The notes below the pieces were generated by a model. That model saw only the letters and a list, made by a program, of their open reading frames with translations. It had not been told where the DNA came from and ran no database searches. DNA of 64,000 nt from Ceratotherium simum simum. Its lineage: Eukaryota; Chordata; Mammalia; Perissodactyla; Rhinocerotidae. Below are positions 10,976 to 23,735 of this stretch, piece by piece. Location of the stretch: positions 28,969,131 through 29,033,130 of the forward strand of contig NW_004454177.1 of assembly GCF_000283155.1 (NCBI RefSeq). The letters run 5' to 3'. The position numbers and the translations under genes are program-made. Positions within the stretch are counted from its first letter, which is position 1. Each line of letters opens with the position of its first letter.

Positions 10976-12449
10976 GTTTCACAAAATGTTTATTATGAAT
11001 TATACTCTCATGATCAAATTAAGAATACCTGTGTTACCTCATTCAAACAGCAGTTTTAATTGTCATTTTTTTATAATGAAAAATGAAAATAAGGGCAGTG
11101 TTTTATCTAACACATTTACACTTTTTAATGATATTAAAATTTATTGAGAACTAATGGGAAGATATTTCACTTGTTTACTGTGGGCCATGAAAAAGCTAAT
11201 CTTTACCTGGACTTCTCAAATTTAATCATATTTGGATTTTTCATGATTTCTTTAGCTCCTACATACAAAGAATTTTAAAGGATATTCACATTTTTTCTTC
11301 TAGGCCCCATCATTTTTCCAAGAGAGAAATTAGAGCCTCAAAAGAATAAATCATGTGACCAAAGGGTACTGACAGTTATTTAGAAGCCTTTTAAATTTCT
11401 GCAAGCTATGCACATGCAAAGTTTTAGACTATTTATATATTCTATTGTATATTGTACAAACATAAATATATATATATTTATGGGCTAAAAGCTGAAAAAA
11501 GTTTTTCATCTGTGATTTTTTTAAATCCATTTCATTTTATACTTCATAATTTGTTTCTTTATTTTTGAAAAACAGTAGAATATACAACAGTTGGTTGTAT
11601 CTATGGTTGATAATTTAAATAAGGCTCCTAATAACAAAGATTTTATACTTTATCCTCATTCTGACATTTTACTGTTGTGGTTTTTACTATGTATATTATA
11701 TATATTTTTGAAAGGCAAGTATAGTGCAATTGGTGTCATAAGAAATATTAATTCAAAAGCATTGTCCCTAAAAGTACTTTTATGAGGGACTCCTAGTTTC
11801 CAGACATTGTTCTTACCTGTGGAGAAACAATGGTAGATGTAACGGACACTAGTTCTTATTTTCCAATGGAAAAACAACACTAAAACAACCAACAGAGTAT
11901 AGAGTTCTAGTTTTCTATGTGGCTGTAAGCCCACTACAGCCCAATCCTCCTGCTGATTACACCTGAAAACTCCAACAAAATAAAAAGCAACACCTTGAAG
12001 TCTCTGAAAGTTAACAAAGTAGGCAAATTATAGAGAGAAATCAAAACTTACATGAGCAACCTGGACATGCGTGTTTCTCTTGTTTATTTTCCCTTGTGGC
12101 TTTGCCCTGAAGGTGGGCCCTAATCATGGAAAGGCATGGCATTAGAGTGTAAAGGAAAAACTCCAAGAAAAACCCCATCTTTCTGGCCAGAGAAACAAGG
12201 AAAAAGGACCATTATTGGCTGGTATCCAGAGAAGGAGATCCTCTAATTCTATATATGAAACAATATAAGTCTCAAACTAACTAATCCTTGAGCAATATAA
12301 ATAAAAGGCAGATCCAATTTAGCATAGAAAAATTGCAGAGAACTGAACTGAAATGTGACCTACTTGCACAAGTCTCAGACTAACCAGTAAGCTATGTGTA
12401 AATGGAATAAACACAAACCAATACAGATAAAGACTAGAGAAGAGAACCG
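10976..12449. other. Unassigned intergenic sequence
   Basis: Holds a short (TA)n run at about 11465-11480 and a weak antisense MIR-like segment at about 11300-11400. 11980-12440 is A-rich with a texture like an old L1 5' region ('ccccatctttctggccagag' at 12171), but I cannot place it firmly. No gene recognised. Confidence 0.4.
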
Positions 12450-12973
12450 TGATGCTTAATTTTATGTCTCAAATTGGCTGAGCAATGAGGTGCCCAGATA
12501 TTTGGTTAAACATTCTGGATGTGTCTGTGAGGATGTTTTTGAATGAGATTAACATTTGAATCAGTAGACTGAGTAAAACAGATTGCCCTCTCTAATGTGG
12601 ATGGCTTTCATCTAATCAGCTGAAGGCCTGAATGGAAAAAGAAGGCTGAATCTTCCACAAGTAAGAGGGAACTCCTCCTGCCTGACTATTTGAGCTGGAC
12701 AGTGGTCTTTTCCTGCCATTGGACTTGAACTGGAATATTGATTCTTCTTGCATCTCAAGCCTGTCTGCTTTCAGGTTGGAAGTACACCATCCACTCTCCT
12801 GGGTTTCCAGCTTCCTGACTCTAGATCTTGGGACTTCTCATCCTCCATAATTGCATGAGCAATTGTCTATAAGAAATCTAACTATCTACACACACACACA
12901 CACATACACACACACATACACACACACACACACCTCATTGCTACTGGTTTTCTGGAGAAAGCTGACTAATACA
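12450..12973 (+). mobile_element. 5' LTR of MaLR/ERVL-type element
   Basis: Starts tgatgcttaattttatgtct and ends gctgactaataca (TG...CA). 'ggtgcccagatatttggtta', 'gaatcagtagactgagtaaa' and 'catctaatcagctgaaggcc' match a common mammalian LTR. An (AC)n run sits near the 3' end. The sequence just past the LTR reads like a MaLR internal start, which makes this the upstream LTR. It differs from the downstream LTR at 14322-14718. Confidence 0.75.
12887..12933. repeat. (AC)n microsatellite inside LTR
   Basis: Dinucleotide tract of about 23 units with two or three cata interruptions, located at the simple-repeat position common near the 3' end of this LTR type. Confidence 0.95.
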
Positions 12974-14321
12974 AATTTTGATACTGAGAAGTGGGATGCT
13001 TCTGAAACAAAAACCTAAACATGCGGAAGTAGCTTTGGAATTGGGTAGTGGATAGAGGCTGGAAGAGTTCTGAGGTACATGCTAGAAATATGGATGTTAA
13101 GTGCAACTCTGGTGGGGTCTCAGATGCAAATGAGAAACATGTTATTGGAACCTAGAGAAAAGATGATCCTTGCTATAAAGTAGCAAAGAACTTGGTTAAA
13201 CTGTGTTTTAGTATTTTGTAGAAGATAGAACTTGTAAGTAATGAAACTGAATATTTAGCTGAGGAGATTTCTAAGCCAAGTGTTGAAGAAAAGGCTTGGT
13301 TCCTCCTGACTGCTTATAGTAAAATACAAAAGGAGACAACTGAATTGAAAAGGAATTATTAAGCAAAAAATAACCAGATCTTGTAGATTTGGAAAATTCT
13401 CAGACTATCCACATTGTAAAAAATGTGAAAGCTTGTTCTGAAGAGAATACTAAGGGTGTGGCTGAACAACTATTTGACAAAGAGATCATGGGTGTGACTC
13501 ATAAACTTAATCAGCCATCTCAGCAAAGGCCAGAAATAGAGGTGGAATTAGACCAACAAAGACACTGAGTTAAACAGGACACAGAAAGTGGGACAAAATG
13601 AAGGAAGACTGTTGGACATCTTAGATCCTACCAGACTGGACTATACAACTATTTGGTTGCAAATCAGCGCTATTCTTCTAGAAAATGGAAGAACGACCTT
13701 GAAGGTGATTCAAAGGTTATCAGAGCTGCCTCCTTGATTTCAAAGAGTGGAGTCATCACCTAGATTTCAACAGACCAGACAGCCTCTGACCAAAGCCTTG
13801 GGGTGAGTGTGTCCTGCAGAGCTGTAGAGGCATGGTCACTGCCTGGCAGAGCCTTGGGGACATTATTCTTACCCAGCATAGCTGCAGGAGATAGGACTGT
13901 CACCCAAATGGGTCTGGAAGGTAGGGCATAAAGCCAAAGATGATTATTCTCAAACCTTAACATCTAATGGAATTTGCCTTGCTAGGTTTTAGACTTGCTT
14001 AGGAGCCTTCACTCCTTCCTTATTTCCTATTTCTCCCTTTTGGAATGGGAATGTCTATCCTACGCCTGTCCCACCATAATATTCTGGAAGCACATAACTT
14101 ATCTGGTTTCACAATTTCACATCTAGAGAGGAATTTTGCCTCAGGGTGAATCATACCTCAAGTCTCACCCATACCTGATTTAGATGATATTTCAATGACA
14201 CTTTGGATCTTAGACTTTAGAGTTGATGCTGGAACGAGTTAAGACTTTTGGGATTGTTGAAATGGAATGAATTTATTTTACATGTGAGAAGGACTTGTCT
14301 TGGGGAGGGGCAAGAGTGGAA
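12974..14321 (+). mobile_element. MaLR internal region (gag-related remnant)
   Basis: Follows the LTR with 'gatactgagaagtgggatgc', then 'agctttggaattgggtagtg' and 'gaggctggaagagttctgag', the hallmark start of THE1/MST/MLT1 internal sequence. Toward the 3' end are 'ttttggaatgggaatgtcta' and 'gagttaagacttttgggatt', the end of that internal region. Length is about 1.35 kb, a little shorter than I recall for an intact MaLR interior. Many stops remain in all frames, so the gag-like region is dead. MaLRs lack env. Confidence 0.8.
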
Positions 14322-14718
14322 TTTTATGGATTGAATATTTGTGTCCCTCCTCCCCCAAATTCATATGTTGAAGCCCTAACCTCCAACGTGATGCTATTTG
14401 GAGATGGGGACATTGGGATATAATTAAGGTTAGATGAGATCATGAACGTTGAACCCTTATGATGGGATTCTTGTCCTTATAATAAAAGACATCAGAGAGT
14501 TTGCTCTCTCTTTCTCCGTGTGCACACACTGAGGAAAGGCCACGTAAGGACACAGCAAGAAAGCAGCCATCGGAAAGCCAGGAAGAGAATTCTTACCAGA
14601 AACCAAATTGTCCAGTATGTTGATCTTGGACTTCCTAGCCTCCAGAACTGTGAGAAATAGATTTCTGTTGTTTAAGTCACCCAGTCCATGGCATTTTGTA
14701 TGGCACCCTGAGCAGATA
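14322..14718 (+). mobile_element. 3' LTR, MST/MLT1 type
   Basis: 'tatggattgaatatttgtgt', 'tcatatgttgaagccctaac' and 'gatgctatttggagatgggg' begin a MaLR LTR. 'cctccagaactgtgagaaat' and 'ttctgttgtttaagtcaccc' mark its end. The last bases of the LTR are replaced by a TATAGA microsatellite. Confidence 0.9.
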
Positions 14719-14770
14719 TATATAGATATAGATATAGATATATCTATATATCTAATTATATAGATATATA
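14717..14770. repeat. (TATAGA)n/(TATC)n-like AT microsatellite with palindrome
   Basis: Alternating tatagatata words, including the 16-bp perfect palindrome tatagatatatctata. It lies between the MaLR 3' LTR and the following L1. Confidence 0.85.
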
Positions 14771-16386
14771 CTAATTTATAAACTTAGAACTGATGGTATG
14801 AATTGAATTGATTTCCTATGAAAACAGAAACATCAACATTCTTCAGAGGATCATGACAGTACCCAACACCTCTAGTGCATATCATTTCCAATGTCTAGAA
14901 TACAATACAAATATCTTCAACATCAAAAGACTCAGGAAAATATTACCAATTCTCAAAAGGAAAGACAACCAACAAATGCCTATCCTGAGATGACACAGGT
15001 GTTGTGACTATGAGACAAAGGCTTTATATCCACAACTAAACCTGTGTTCCATGCAGAAAATACACTTGACATGAATGAAAAAACTAAGATTAGAACATAA
15101 GTAGAAACACCAATACAGAACCAAATGAAAGTTTTAGAACTGAAAAATACTGTATATGAGATTAAAAACTGAAGGAAATTTCTAGCAAAATGGAAATGAG
15201 AAGAAAAATCAATGAACTTGAAGACAGAAAAATAGAAATTACTCGTTCTGAAGAACAGAGAAAAAAAGATTATCAAAAAACTAAGGAATCATCAGGAACG
15301 TGTAGAATAATGTAAAAATTTTTTGCATATGAATAGTCAGAGTCATCAAAGGAGAGGAGAAAGAGACTGGGCCAAAAAGTATTTAAAGGTATAAAGGGCA
15401 AAAAACAATATCAAATTTGGTGACAAACATAAATTTATAGCTCAAGAATCTCAGGAAACATCAGAATGGATAAATTTTTAAAAAATTATGCCTAGATACA
15501 TTACAATCAAAGATAAAAAAAAAAAAATAGTGAAAAGAGCTACAGAAAAACAACCTATGCACAAGGAAGAAATTGTAGAGACCAGTGACCAGTAGAACAT
15601 ATCTTTAAAATGCTGAAAGAAAATAACTGAAATCTGGAATTCTAAATAAGAGAAGATATTCATCGGGCTTGAAGTCAAAATAAAGACATTCTCAGATAAA
15701 GGAAAATCAAGAGAAATTGTTGCCAGCATATCTGTTCTACAAGAAATACTAAAGAAAATTGTTTAGGCTGAAGAGGCGTGATACCACAAGGACACTTGGA
15801 TCTTCTTCAATTAGGGAACAACAACAGAAATGGTAAATAGCTGGGTTAATACAAAAGACTCTTTTTTCTCCTAACCTTAAAATACGTATGACTATTTAAG
15901 CAAAAATGAAAACATTTTTTCTGGTGGGTTGGTCAGTGAATACATATGTGATACATATGGCAGCTGTAATGTAAAGATGAGCAGAGGGTGTAAAGGGGCC
16001 TATATGTTTGCAAAGTTTCTACACTTTATGTGAAGTGGTACAATTTTAACTCTAAGTAGACTGTGATGATTAGGAATGCATATGGAAATCCATACAGCAA
16101 CCACCAATTAAATAATACAAATATATATAGCCCAAAAGCCACAAGATAAATCAAAACAGAATAGTAAAAATATCCAAAAAATATGAAACAAGACAGGTTG
16201 TGGGGATAGAGAAAAAAATAGAAAAAATATGTTAGACTTAATCCAATTCTATCAACAGTTAAATTAAATAAAAAATGTTTAAACATACAATTAAAAGGAG
16301 AAGATTGAGAGAATTGAGAGGATGGATACAAAAAAAGAGACCTACTTTAACTGTAAAGATACAGATACTTTGAAACATAAAAAGGA
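14771..16386 (+). mobile_element. Long ancient L1 (HAL1-like 5' half), part 1
   Basis: A-rich sense strand. 14800-15780 matches an ORF1/HAL1-type region: 'ctgaaagaaaataactgaaa' at 15613, 'gacattctcagataaaggaa' at 15687, and the 'acaagaaatactaaagaaaa' stretch at 15739. From about 16225 it enters the ORF2 endonuclease region ('acaattaaaaggagaagatt' at 16288). The element is interrupted at 16387 by an LTR and resumes at about 16800. Frames are destroyed by stops and indels. Confidence 0.8.
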
Positions 16387-16796
16387 GTATACTAGTTTGC
16401 CAGGGCTGCTTAACAAATTACCACTAACTGGGTAGCTTAAACAACAGAAATTTATTGTTTCACAGTACTAGAGGCTAGAAGTCCAAAATCAAGGAATCAG
16501 AGTTGATTCCTTTCAAGGGCTGTGAGGAAAAGATCTGTTACACTTCCTGTTTCCTTGTCTTGTAGAGGGTCATCTTGATGTTCACATGGCATTCTCTTTG
16601 TGCCCACATTTTCCTCCTTTATAAGGACACCAGTCATATTGGATTAGGGGCCCACACCACTCCGGTACGACCTCATCTTAACTTAATTGCATCTTCAATG
16701 ATCCCTTTTCTAAATTAGGTCACATTTTAAGGTACTAGGAGTTAGGACTTCAACATGTGGATTTTTAGAGGAATATAATTAATCCTGTAATGGGGG
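16387..16796 (-). mobile_element. MLT1-type solo LTR inserted in L1
   Basis: The plus strand is the complement of an MLT1 LTR: 'tatactagtttgccagggct', 'gtagcttaaacaacagaaat', 'ttattgtttcacagtactag' and 'ggacaccagtcatattggat', ending 'aggacttcaacatg'. The same L1 consensus continues on both sides, so the LTR landed after the L1. Confidence 0.88.
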
Positions 16797-19700
16797 GAAA
16801 GTTACGACATGCAAATAATAAGGATGAAAAGGATGACATTGCTATTTTAATAGCAAATAAAACTGACTTCATGTCAGAATGTTACTAGAGATGAATAGAG
16901 ACATTCCATAATGATAAAAGAGAAGGTTCATCAGGAGGATATAACAATTATCAATGTGTATCCACCAATTAATGAAGACTCAAAATACATGAAGCAAAAA
17001 TAGACAAACTAGAAGAAGAAATAGATAATTCCTCAATCATAGTAGAAGATTTTAATACCTTTCTCACAGCAATTGATTGATAGAACTAGACAAAAAAAAT
17101 CTGTAACAACATAAAATATCTGAACAGCAAAATTAACTTCTTGAATTAACTGATATTTATTGAACTCTACATCCAACAACTGCAGAATATATGTTATTTT
17201 CATATGTACATGGTACATTCACCAAGGCAGATCATATCTTAACCATAAGTCAACTCCTAGTAAATTCAAAAGAATCAAATTCGTAAAGCATGTATTCTCT
17301 TACCACAATGGAGTAAAATAAAAACTAATAATGATGAGATATTTAGGAAAACTCCAAATATCTAGAAACAGCACATTTCTAAGTAATTAACATGTCAAAG
17401 ATAGAATCATAAGGGAAAATAGAAAATATGTTGTACCAAATGACAATAAAACTAAAACTCATCAAAATTTGTGTGATGCTGTAAAATAATGCTTATAAGG
17501 AAACATATCTCTTTAAAGGCTAATATTAGAAAAGAAGAATACCTGAAATAAATGATCTAAGGTTCCACCTTAAGAAGAGGGAATAAGAAGAGAAAAGAAT
17601 ATCCAAATTAGGTAGAAGGAAGAAATAATAAAAATAAGAGCAGAGCAATTAAGGAGGAAAAAAGTAAAAAAAAAAAAAAAAAACCCATAGAAAATTAATG
17701 AATAAAAAGTTTGTCTGTGAAAAGATTAACAACATTGACAATCCTCCAGACAGTCACATTGAGAAAAAAATTAAAAAGAGAGCAAGAAGACAATTCACCA
17801 ATATCAGGAAAGGAAAGGGAATTATAATTCCAGATCATACTAATATTAAAAGAATAATTAACAACTTTATACTAACGAATTTGATATGTTAGGTAAAATG
17901 GACGTATTTCTTGAAAGTAGAGGTTACCAAAATTTACACAAGAAGAAATAGAGAATCAGAATATCGCTTTATCTATTAAAGAAATCATATTTGTTAATCA
18001 AAACTTTCTCAACAATAAAACTCTAGGCTGGGGTGTTTTCCTTAATGAATTCTATCAATCGTATAAGAAGATATAGCATCCAATCCTGTAAAAATGTTTT
18101 TAGAAAACAAAGAAAGAGGTCTCATTGCTCAATTGGATTTATAAGGCCAGCATAACTGCAATACCAAAACTCAACAAAGTTATTACAAAACACATTAAAA
18201 ATAAAGTTTGAGATCAATTCTTCTCGTGACTATAGAAGCAAATAGTCTCAGCATAATATTTGTAAATCGAATCCAAAAATATATGCAAGGGATAATATAT
18301 AATGAGGTAAGTGGGTGTACTGCAGGAATTCAAGGTTAGTTTAACATTGGATAATAAAAAAATGTAATTCACCTATTAACAGAATAAAAGAGAAAATTCA
18401 CATGACTAACTCAACAGATGCAGAAAAATCATTTGACAAAATGCCATAACCACGCATGAGAAAACTCTCAGTAAACTAACAAAAGTAACAAACGTGTTCA
18501 TACAGATTAAGCCCATCTATGAAAAACCTGCAGCCAATATCTTACTTAATTCTGAAGATTATTTTGCCCTGAGACTGGGAACAAGTGAAGGACACCTGCT
18601 TTCACCATTTCGTTTCAGTATTATACTGGAGGATGTAGCTTATTGCAATGAATGCAAGAAAAATAAATAAAAGTCATAAAGTTTGAGGGGAAAAAGTAAA
18701 GTATACCCTATTTGGAGATCATGTGATTGTTTAAATAAAAAGTCCCAGGGAATATTTAAAATAATGAGTAGAACTAAACAAATAAATTTATCAGGGTCAC
18801 AGGTTAAAGGTTAGTTAAAAAATGATTTTATTCTTATGTACTATGAGGAAACAATTGAAAAATAAAATTAAAAAAATTAATTTAATTTATAGTAGTGTCC
18901 CCCCCAAAATAAAAACCTGGGAATATATATAACAATTTGAGTTCAAGACTTCTACACTGAAAACAGTAAAACATTGATAAGAATAATTAAAAATATCTAA
19001 ATACATGGAGAGATATACCATTTTTAGAGATTGAAAGAGTCAATACTACTAATATGACAATTATCTCAAATGAATCTATAGCATCAAATGGATTCCAATC
19101 AATATTCCATCAGTCTTTTTGTATAAATTGACAAGCTGATTCTAAAATTTATATGAAAATACAACTGATACAGAATGATCAAAACAATTTTTAAAAAGAA
19201 AACAAAGTTGGAGAAATTATTGTACCCAACTTTAAAACTTAATATATAGATACAAAAATCGGGACAATTTGGTATCGGTAAATTATAGACATTAGGATCA
19301 AAGAAACAGTACAAAATGTCAAGAAATAGAACCATATATAGTCAATTATTTTTCAACAAAGATGTCAAGGTCATTTAATGGGAGAAAAGAATGTTTTTGC
19401 AACAAATGATGTTGATCTACAAGATATATGTATAGAGAAAATTGAACATCAACCACTTAATTCATACCATACACAAAAATTAACTTGAAATGGATCATAT
19501 ACCTAAAAGTAAATTTTAAAACTATAAAATTTCTACTATGAAAATATCTTGCTTTTTTAGAAAATAAAAATTTTATATATATAAAATGTATATAAAATAT
19601 ATATAATCTTGCAATTTTTATTATATATATATGCACACACAATGGCAACTATCTTAAATAAATCTATACCATGAAATGGATTCAAAGCATTTCTTGTATA

Positions 19701-20575
19701 TGTATATGTAGTTAGATAGATAACATTTGCTCTTCAAAAGACACCATCAAGAAAATGAAAAGATAAGCCACACATTGCAAGAAATATTTACAACACATAT
19801 ATAAGACAAACTACTTGCATTCAGAATATATAACTTTTAAAACTCAATAATAATTCAACCCAATTAAGAAATTGGTAAAGGATTTGAACAGGCACTTGAC
19901 AAGAAGATATACTGACCAATACATATATGAAAAGATGCTTAACATCATTAATAATCATGGAAATGTAAATTAAACCATACTGGGATACTATTACACATCT
20001 AGTAGAATGGACCATAGCAAGCGTTAGCAAGGATGTGAAATTCTCATACACTGCTAGCAAGGATGTGAAATGGTACAATCTCTTTGGAAAAGAGTATAAC
20101 AGTTCCTTAAACATTTAAACATACACTTGAAAAATGACCCAGTCATTCCATTCCTAGGTATTTACCAGGGGAATAAAAATATATGTCCACACCAAGACTT
20201 TCACATCAATGTTTATAGCAACTTTATTTGTAATAGTCCCAAACTGGAAACAACCCATACGTCCATCAACAAGTAAATGGGTAAACAAACTGCAGTGTAT
20301 TCATACACAAGGAATGATACTAAGTGATAAAATGAAGTAAAGAAGTATTGTCGCATACAACAATATAAATGAATCTCAAAGTCAATATGCTGAATGAAAT
20401 GTCGGAAAAAATACATATGTATGATTGAATCTATATAAATTTCTATAAAATTCAATCTAATCTATAATCACAGAAAGAAGATCAGTAGTTGTCTAAAGGC
20501 AGGAGTACAGGTAGAGATGGATTACAAAGGGGCATGAGAAAAATTTGAGGGGCGATGGAAATGTTTGTCATCTCA
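16797..20575 (+). mobile_element. Long ancient L1, part 2 (ORF2 and 3'UTR)
   Basis: Continues the ORF2 endonuclease ('tacatgaagcaaaaatagac' at 16987, 'ctcttaccacaatggagtaa' at 17298). The reverse-transcriptase region spans about 17900-19000. At the catalytic FADD-type site (18711-18722) the second aspartate codon reads cat, a histidine, so the active site is lost. The C-terminal region spans 19000-20230 and the 3'UTR ends near 20575 ('ggcgatggaaatgtttgtca'). With part 1 the element is about 5.4 kb, close to full length. A TA-rich insertion lies at 19570-19640. Confidence 0.85.
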
Positions 20576-21344
20576 GTGCATCTGCTTCTAGTGAAGCTGC
20601 CTTCCTACTCTAAGCTCCTTGACTGAGGAATGAACACAGGACTGTAGCCACAGACGTTCAATTCTGGGACTTTTCTTTGACATGCTAGAAGAAGTTCTCT
20701 CCTGAAGAAGGAGCTGTGATGATGATGGCAGGCAAAAAGTGCAGAGGTTGCCCTGAGGAACTTAAATTTGAATACTCTCAGTGGAAAAACAGCTTTTGCC
20801 TTTATTTGAGCCCAAATGCAGCTAGGCCTACCTCAGAATATTCATTCCTTTAGCTTATCAATTTTCCCATTTAGCTTAAACCTTTTTAGGTGGTCTGTAC
20901 GTGCATGTGCGTGCATGCATATGTATGTGTGAGAATTGCCACTGAAAGATGCTAAGTTGATAATATGTTGTAAGAATGACATGCTGAAAACCCTGGAAAA
21001 TATTATTTTGGAAAAGAATGACCTATCTCTGGATGCTCCCAAGGAGATCTGAGCGGACACATATATTGCAGAAGGAATTTCTTTGCTGGATATGAGGTTT
21101 TATTTTGGGTGTATATGATTCTGTAGGCAAAGGCAACAGTAGCATAAACATTACTAGTAAGCCTCTCTTCCATGTAGCATCAGAAATCAGATTACAGAAT
21201 TGTCTATTCTATTATTGGCTTCCTCTAATTAAAAGTAAAGTCTTATTCAAGCCGATTTGAAATTTACCGTTTTGAAACTGTTATCAATTGTTCCCTTTCT
21301 AATCTCTGAACGTATGATTCATGCGTTTATTGTGATGGGAAAGT
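20576..21344. other. Unassigned sequence; possible old LTR scrap
   Basis: 20580-20890 ends in 'cccatttagcttaaaccttt', which resembles the tail of some LTRs, but the rest cannot be placed. No gene recognised. Confidence 0.35.
20899..20932. repeat. Alternating purine-pyrimidine tract
   Basis: gtacgtgcatgtgcgtgcat and the following bases alternate purine and pyrimidine for about 34 bp with only minor breaks. Confidence 0.8.
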
Positions 21345-21540
21345 AGATTTTAGAGTCAGGCAATGTTTAAATCTCAATTCTGCTGTTTGCCCTATGTGTG
21401 AGTTTGGATTCTGCTATTTGCTATATGTGTGACTTCATATCTCTAGATCTTAGTCTCTCTCCTGTAAAACAGGGATAATCCTTACATCTTAGGGTTGATG
21501 TGACACTTCAGAAAAATATTGTATGTTGTCTGGAAGAAGA
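21345..21540 (+). mobile_element. MIR SINE with internal duplication
   Basis: Sense MIR. The 'attctgctgtttgccctatg' segment is repeated as 'attctgctatttgctatatg', giving two copies of the MIR 'tgccac..ctatgtgtga' position, followed by 'tctctcctgtaaaacaggga'. The duplication (21377-21434) is internal to the SINE. Confidence 0.7.
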
Positions 21541-22149
21541 TAGGTCCTTTTTTTTTTCTTTCTGATTTCAGATAACAATACTTTAAATATTTGGTGTTTC
21601 TCTCAGTGTGTTTTTCTATAAACTAAACATTTATATGGTCTAATATCCTCTTCCTACGTCACAGGCTTCACATTATTTTGTATTTATGCAGACTGCCTTG
21701 CATAATGTCTAGTTCTCCAATGAAAGGGTGTTCAGAATTGATGGCACCAGTAAATTCTGGTCTGGGCACCCAATTATAAGAGTAACGGATAATATTTTAT
21801 TGTGAATTCAAAATGGGCACCTAGGGAAGCATGGTGGATTTAGTAGAACTTCAAACTCTTTATTCTTCTGTCCTTCTCAATAAGAAATCTTTAAACATAA
21901 TTGCTTGAGCTTCTTCCCATATTTTATATCCAGTCCCTTTCTACTTCAGCCTCTTCGACCTTTCTGTGTGGAGCAAGTGCACAACTTCTCCCCTAGATCA
22001 CTGCTTCTAGGTTTGACATCTCCTTCACTAAGTCCTAATCCCCTTAGATTCATTTTAGTGCCATTAGCTTCCCTTAAAAATATATAGGCAGAAAATAAGG
22101 TAGTAAGAGGCTCCAGTCCTCATAATCAGGAGCAAAAATATATGTTTAA
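21541..22149. other. Unassigned intergenic sequence
   Basis: No repeat family or gene recognised. The 60-codon frame at 21905-22087 has no recognisable feature. Confidence 0.45.
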
Positions 22150-22605
22150 CATTTTTTTGGAATAATTATAATTTATGGCAAATTTGCAAGAGTAGAATCA
22201 CAAAAAATATATCCATATACTCTGTACCCAAATTAAACCACTGTCAATATTTTGCCACACATAATATTTTTTTCTGAATCATATGAAAGTACATTGCTTA
22301 CACAATGACCTTATACCCCTAAATACGTAGATTGTTTTTCCTAAGAATAGGGATATTCTCTTAAGTAATCAGAACACTAATTAACTTCTATAAATTTAAA
22401 TTTGAGACAATACTTTTATCTAATCCATCACTTACATTCCAATAATGTTCTTTATAGCATTTTTTCTCTCCAATACAGGATGTAATCTGGGTTCAGATAT
22501 TGTGTTTAGTTGTTAATGTCATTTTAGATTTTTTTTTCTGGAATACTTCCACAGATTTCATTGTTCTTTATGACATAGATAATTTTGAAGAATAAGACAT
22601 CTCTA
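22150..22605. mobile_element. L1 3'UTR-like sequence, copy A
   Basis: 'ataatttatggcaaatttgc', then 'cactgtcaatattttgccac', 'tgtttttcctaagaataggg' and 'cagatattgtgtttagttgt' match the 3' region of an old L1 subfamily. I cannot fix the orientation by eye. Confidence 0.6.
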
Positions 22606-23386
22606 CCTTCATTTTGAAATTTTAAATATAGGAATAATTTTGGATTTACAGAAAGTTGCAAAAATAGTACATACGGTTCCAATATAATCTCCAGTTAAAT
22701 TCTCCTAAAGTTAGTTTCTAAATTATCATGATATAGTTGTCAAAACTAAGACATTATCATTGGTACAATGCTATTAACTCCATTACAGACTTCATGCAAT
22801 TTTACCACTAACGTCTTTTTTCTGTTCCAGTATACCACATGCATTTAGTCATCATCTCCTTAGTTACTTCTGGTCTGTTATAGTCTCTCAGTCTTATCTT
22901 TGTCATAACCATCATAGGATTAAGAACACTGGTCAGGTGTTTTGAATAATGTCTCAATTTGGGTTTATCTGATATTTTCTCATGATAGAGTGGGGTAATG
23001 AGTTTTGGGGAAGAATATCACAGAAGTGGTGGTAAAGTGTCCTTTTTACTGCATCCTATCAGGCAATACATAGAAATATGAATTATCATTGGTGAGATTA
23101 ACTTTGATCACTTGGTTAATGTGGTATCTACCACATTTCTCTACTGTAATGTTATTACCTTTTTCATTTCCGTATTCTACTTTTGGGAGGTAAGTAACTA
23201 TGTCTAGCCTATACTAAGGAGGAGAGAAGTTAAGCTCCACATCTGAAGGGGGAAGTATCTGTATGTATTATTTGGAATTATTCAATTGGGAAGATTTGTA
23301 CCTTCTTCCCTATGTATTGATTGATTCAACCATTTATTCATATCAATATTTATTCACAAATTTATTTTATTCTTTGGGTTATAATT

Positions 23387-23408
23387 CCATCATCTATCTA
23401 TCTATCTA
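23387..23408. repeat. (ATCT)n microsatellite
   Basis: Four to five ATCT units within the L1-like segment. Confidence 0.85.
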
Positions 23409-23509
23409 ATTCTTTTCTGAAACTTTTCCAGTTTTGGCCATTGTGAGCTCTTTTAGGTTTGTTCCTGTGACCTTTTGAGATGATTTTCTGACATTACAAG
23501 GTGCTCTAC

Positions 23510-23600
23510 TATCTATAATATAGTACATTATTACACACTTATGATTTATATTACATACATTATAATACATATACATAAATATATGAATTCATATTAATAA
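23510..23600. repeat. AT-rich low-complexity tract
   Basis: Dense in atata, acata and ttaca words, with several overlapping TATAATA-type repeats. Confidence 0.7.
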
Positions 23601-23735
23601 CTCTGACTCTAACTTAATCACAGGATTCATTCTAATCTTTCTTCCTTGCTTATTTGTAACTTTTTTCTCTCACAGTGAGGAATATAGCTCTCCCTATGTA
23701 TTATCAAGACTCAGTCAGTGCTTAAGTTTTATATA

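Larger units (their letters stand above)
22606..23735. mobile_element. L1 3'UTR-like sequence, copy B
   Basis: Restarts a related consensus: 'ttggatttacagaaagttgc' at 22640, 'gtcttttttctgttccagta' at 22813, 'gatattttctcatgatagag' at 22970 and 'ttttgggaggtaagtaacta' at 23181. Similar to copy A and to 48000-48362, and probably of the same L1 lineage. Confidence 0.65.

Noticed and set aside
12887..12933. Short regular repeats as a CRISPR-like array
   Set aside because: Simple (AC)n in an LTR. No repeat-spacer structure, and the genome is mammalian.
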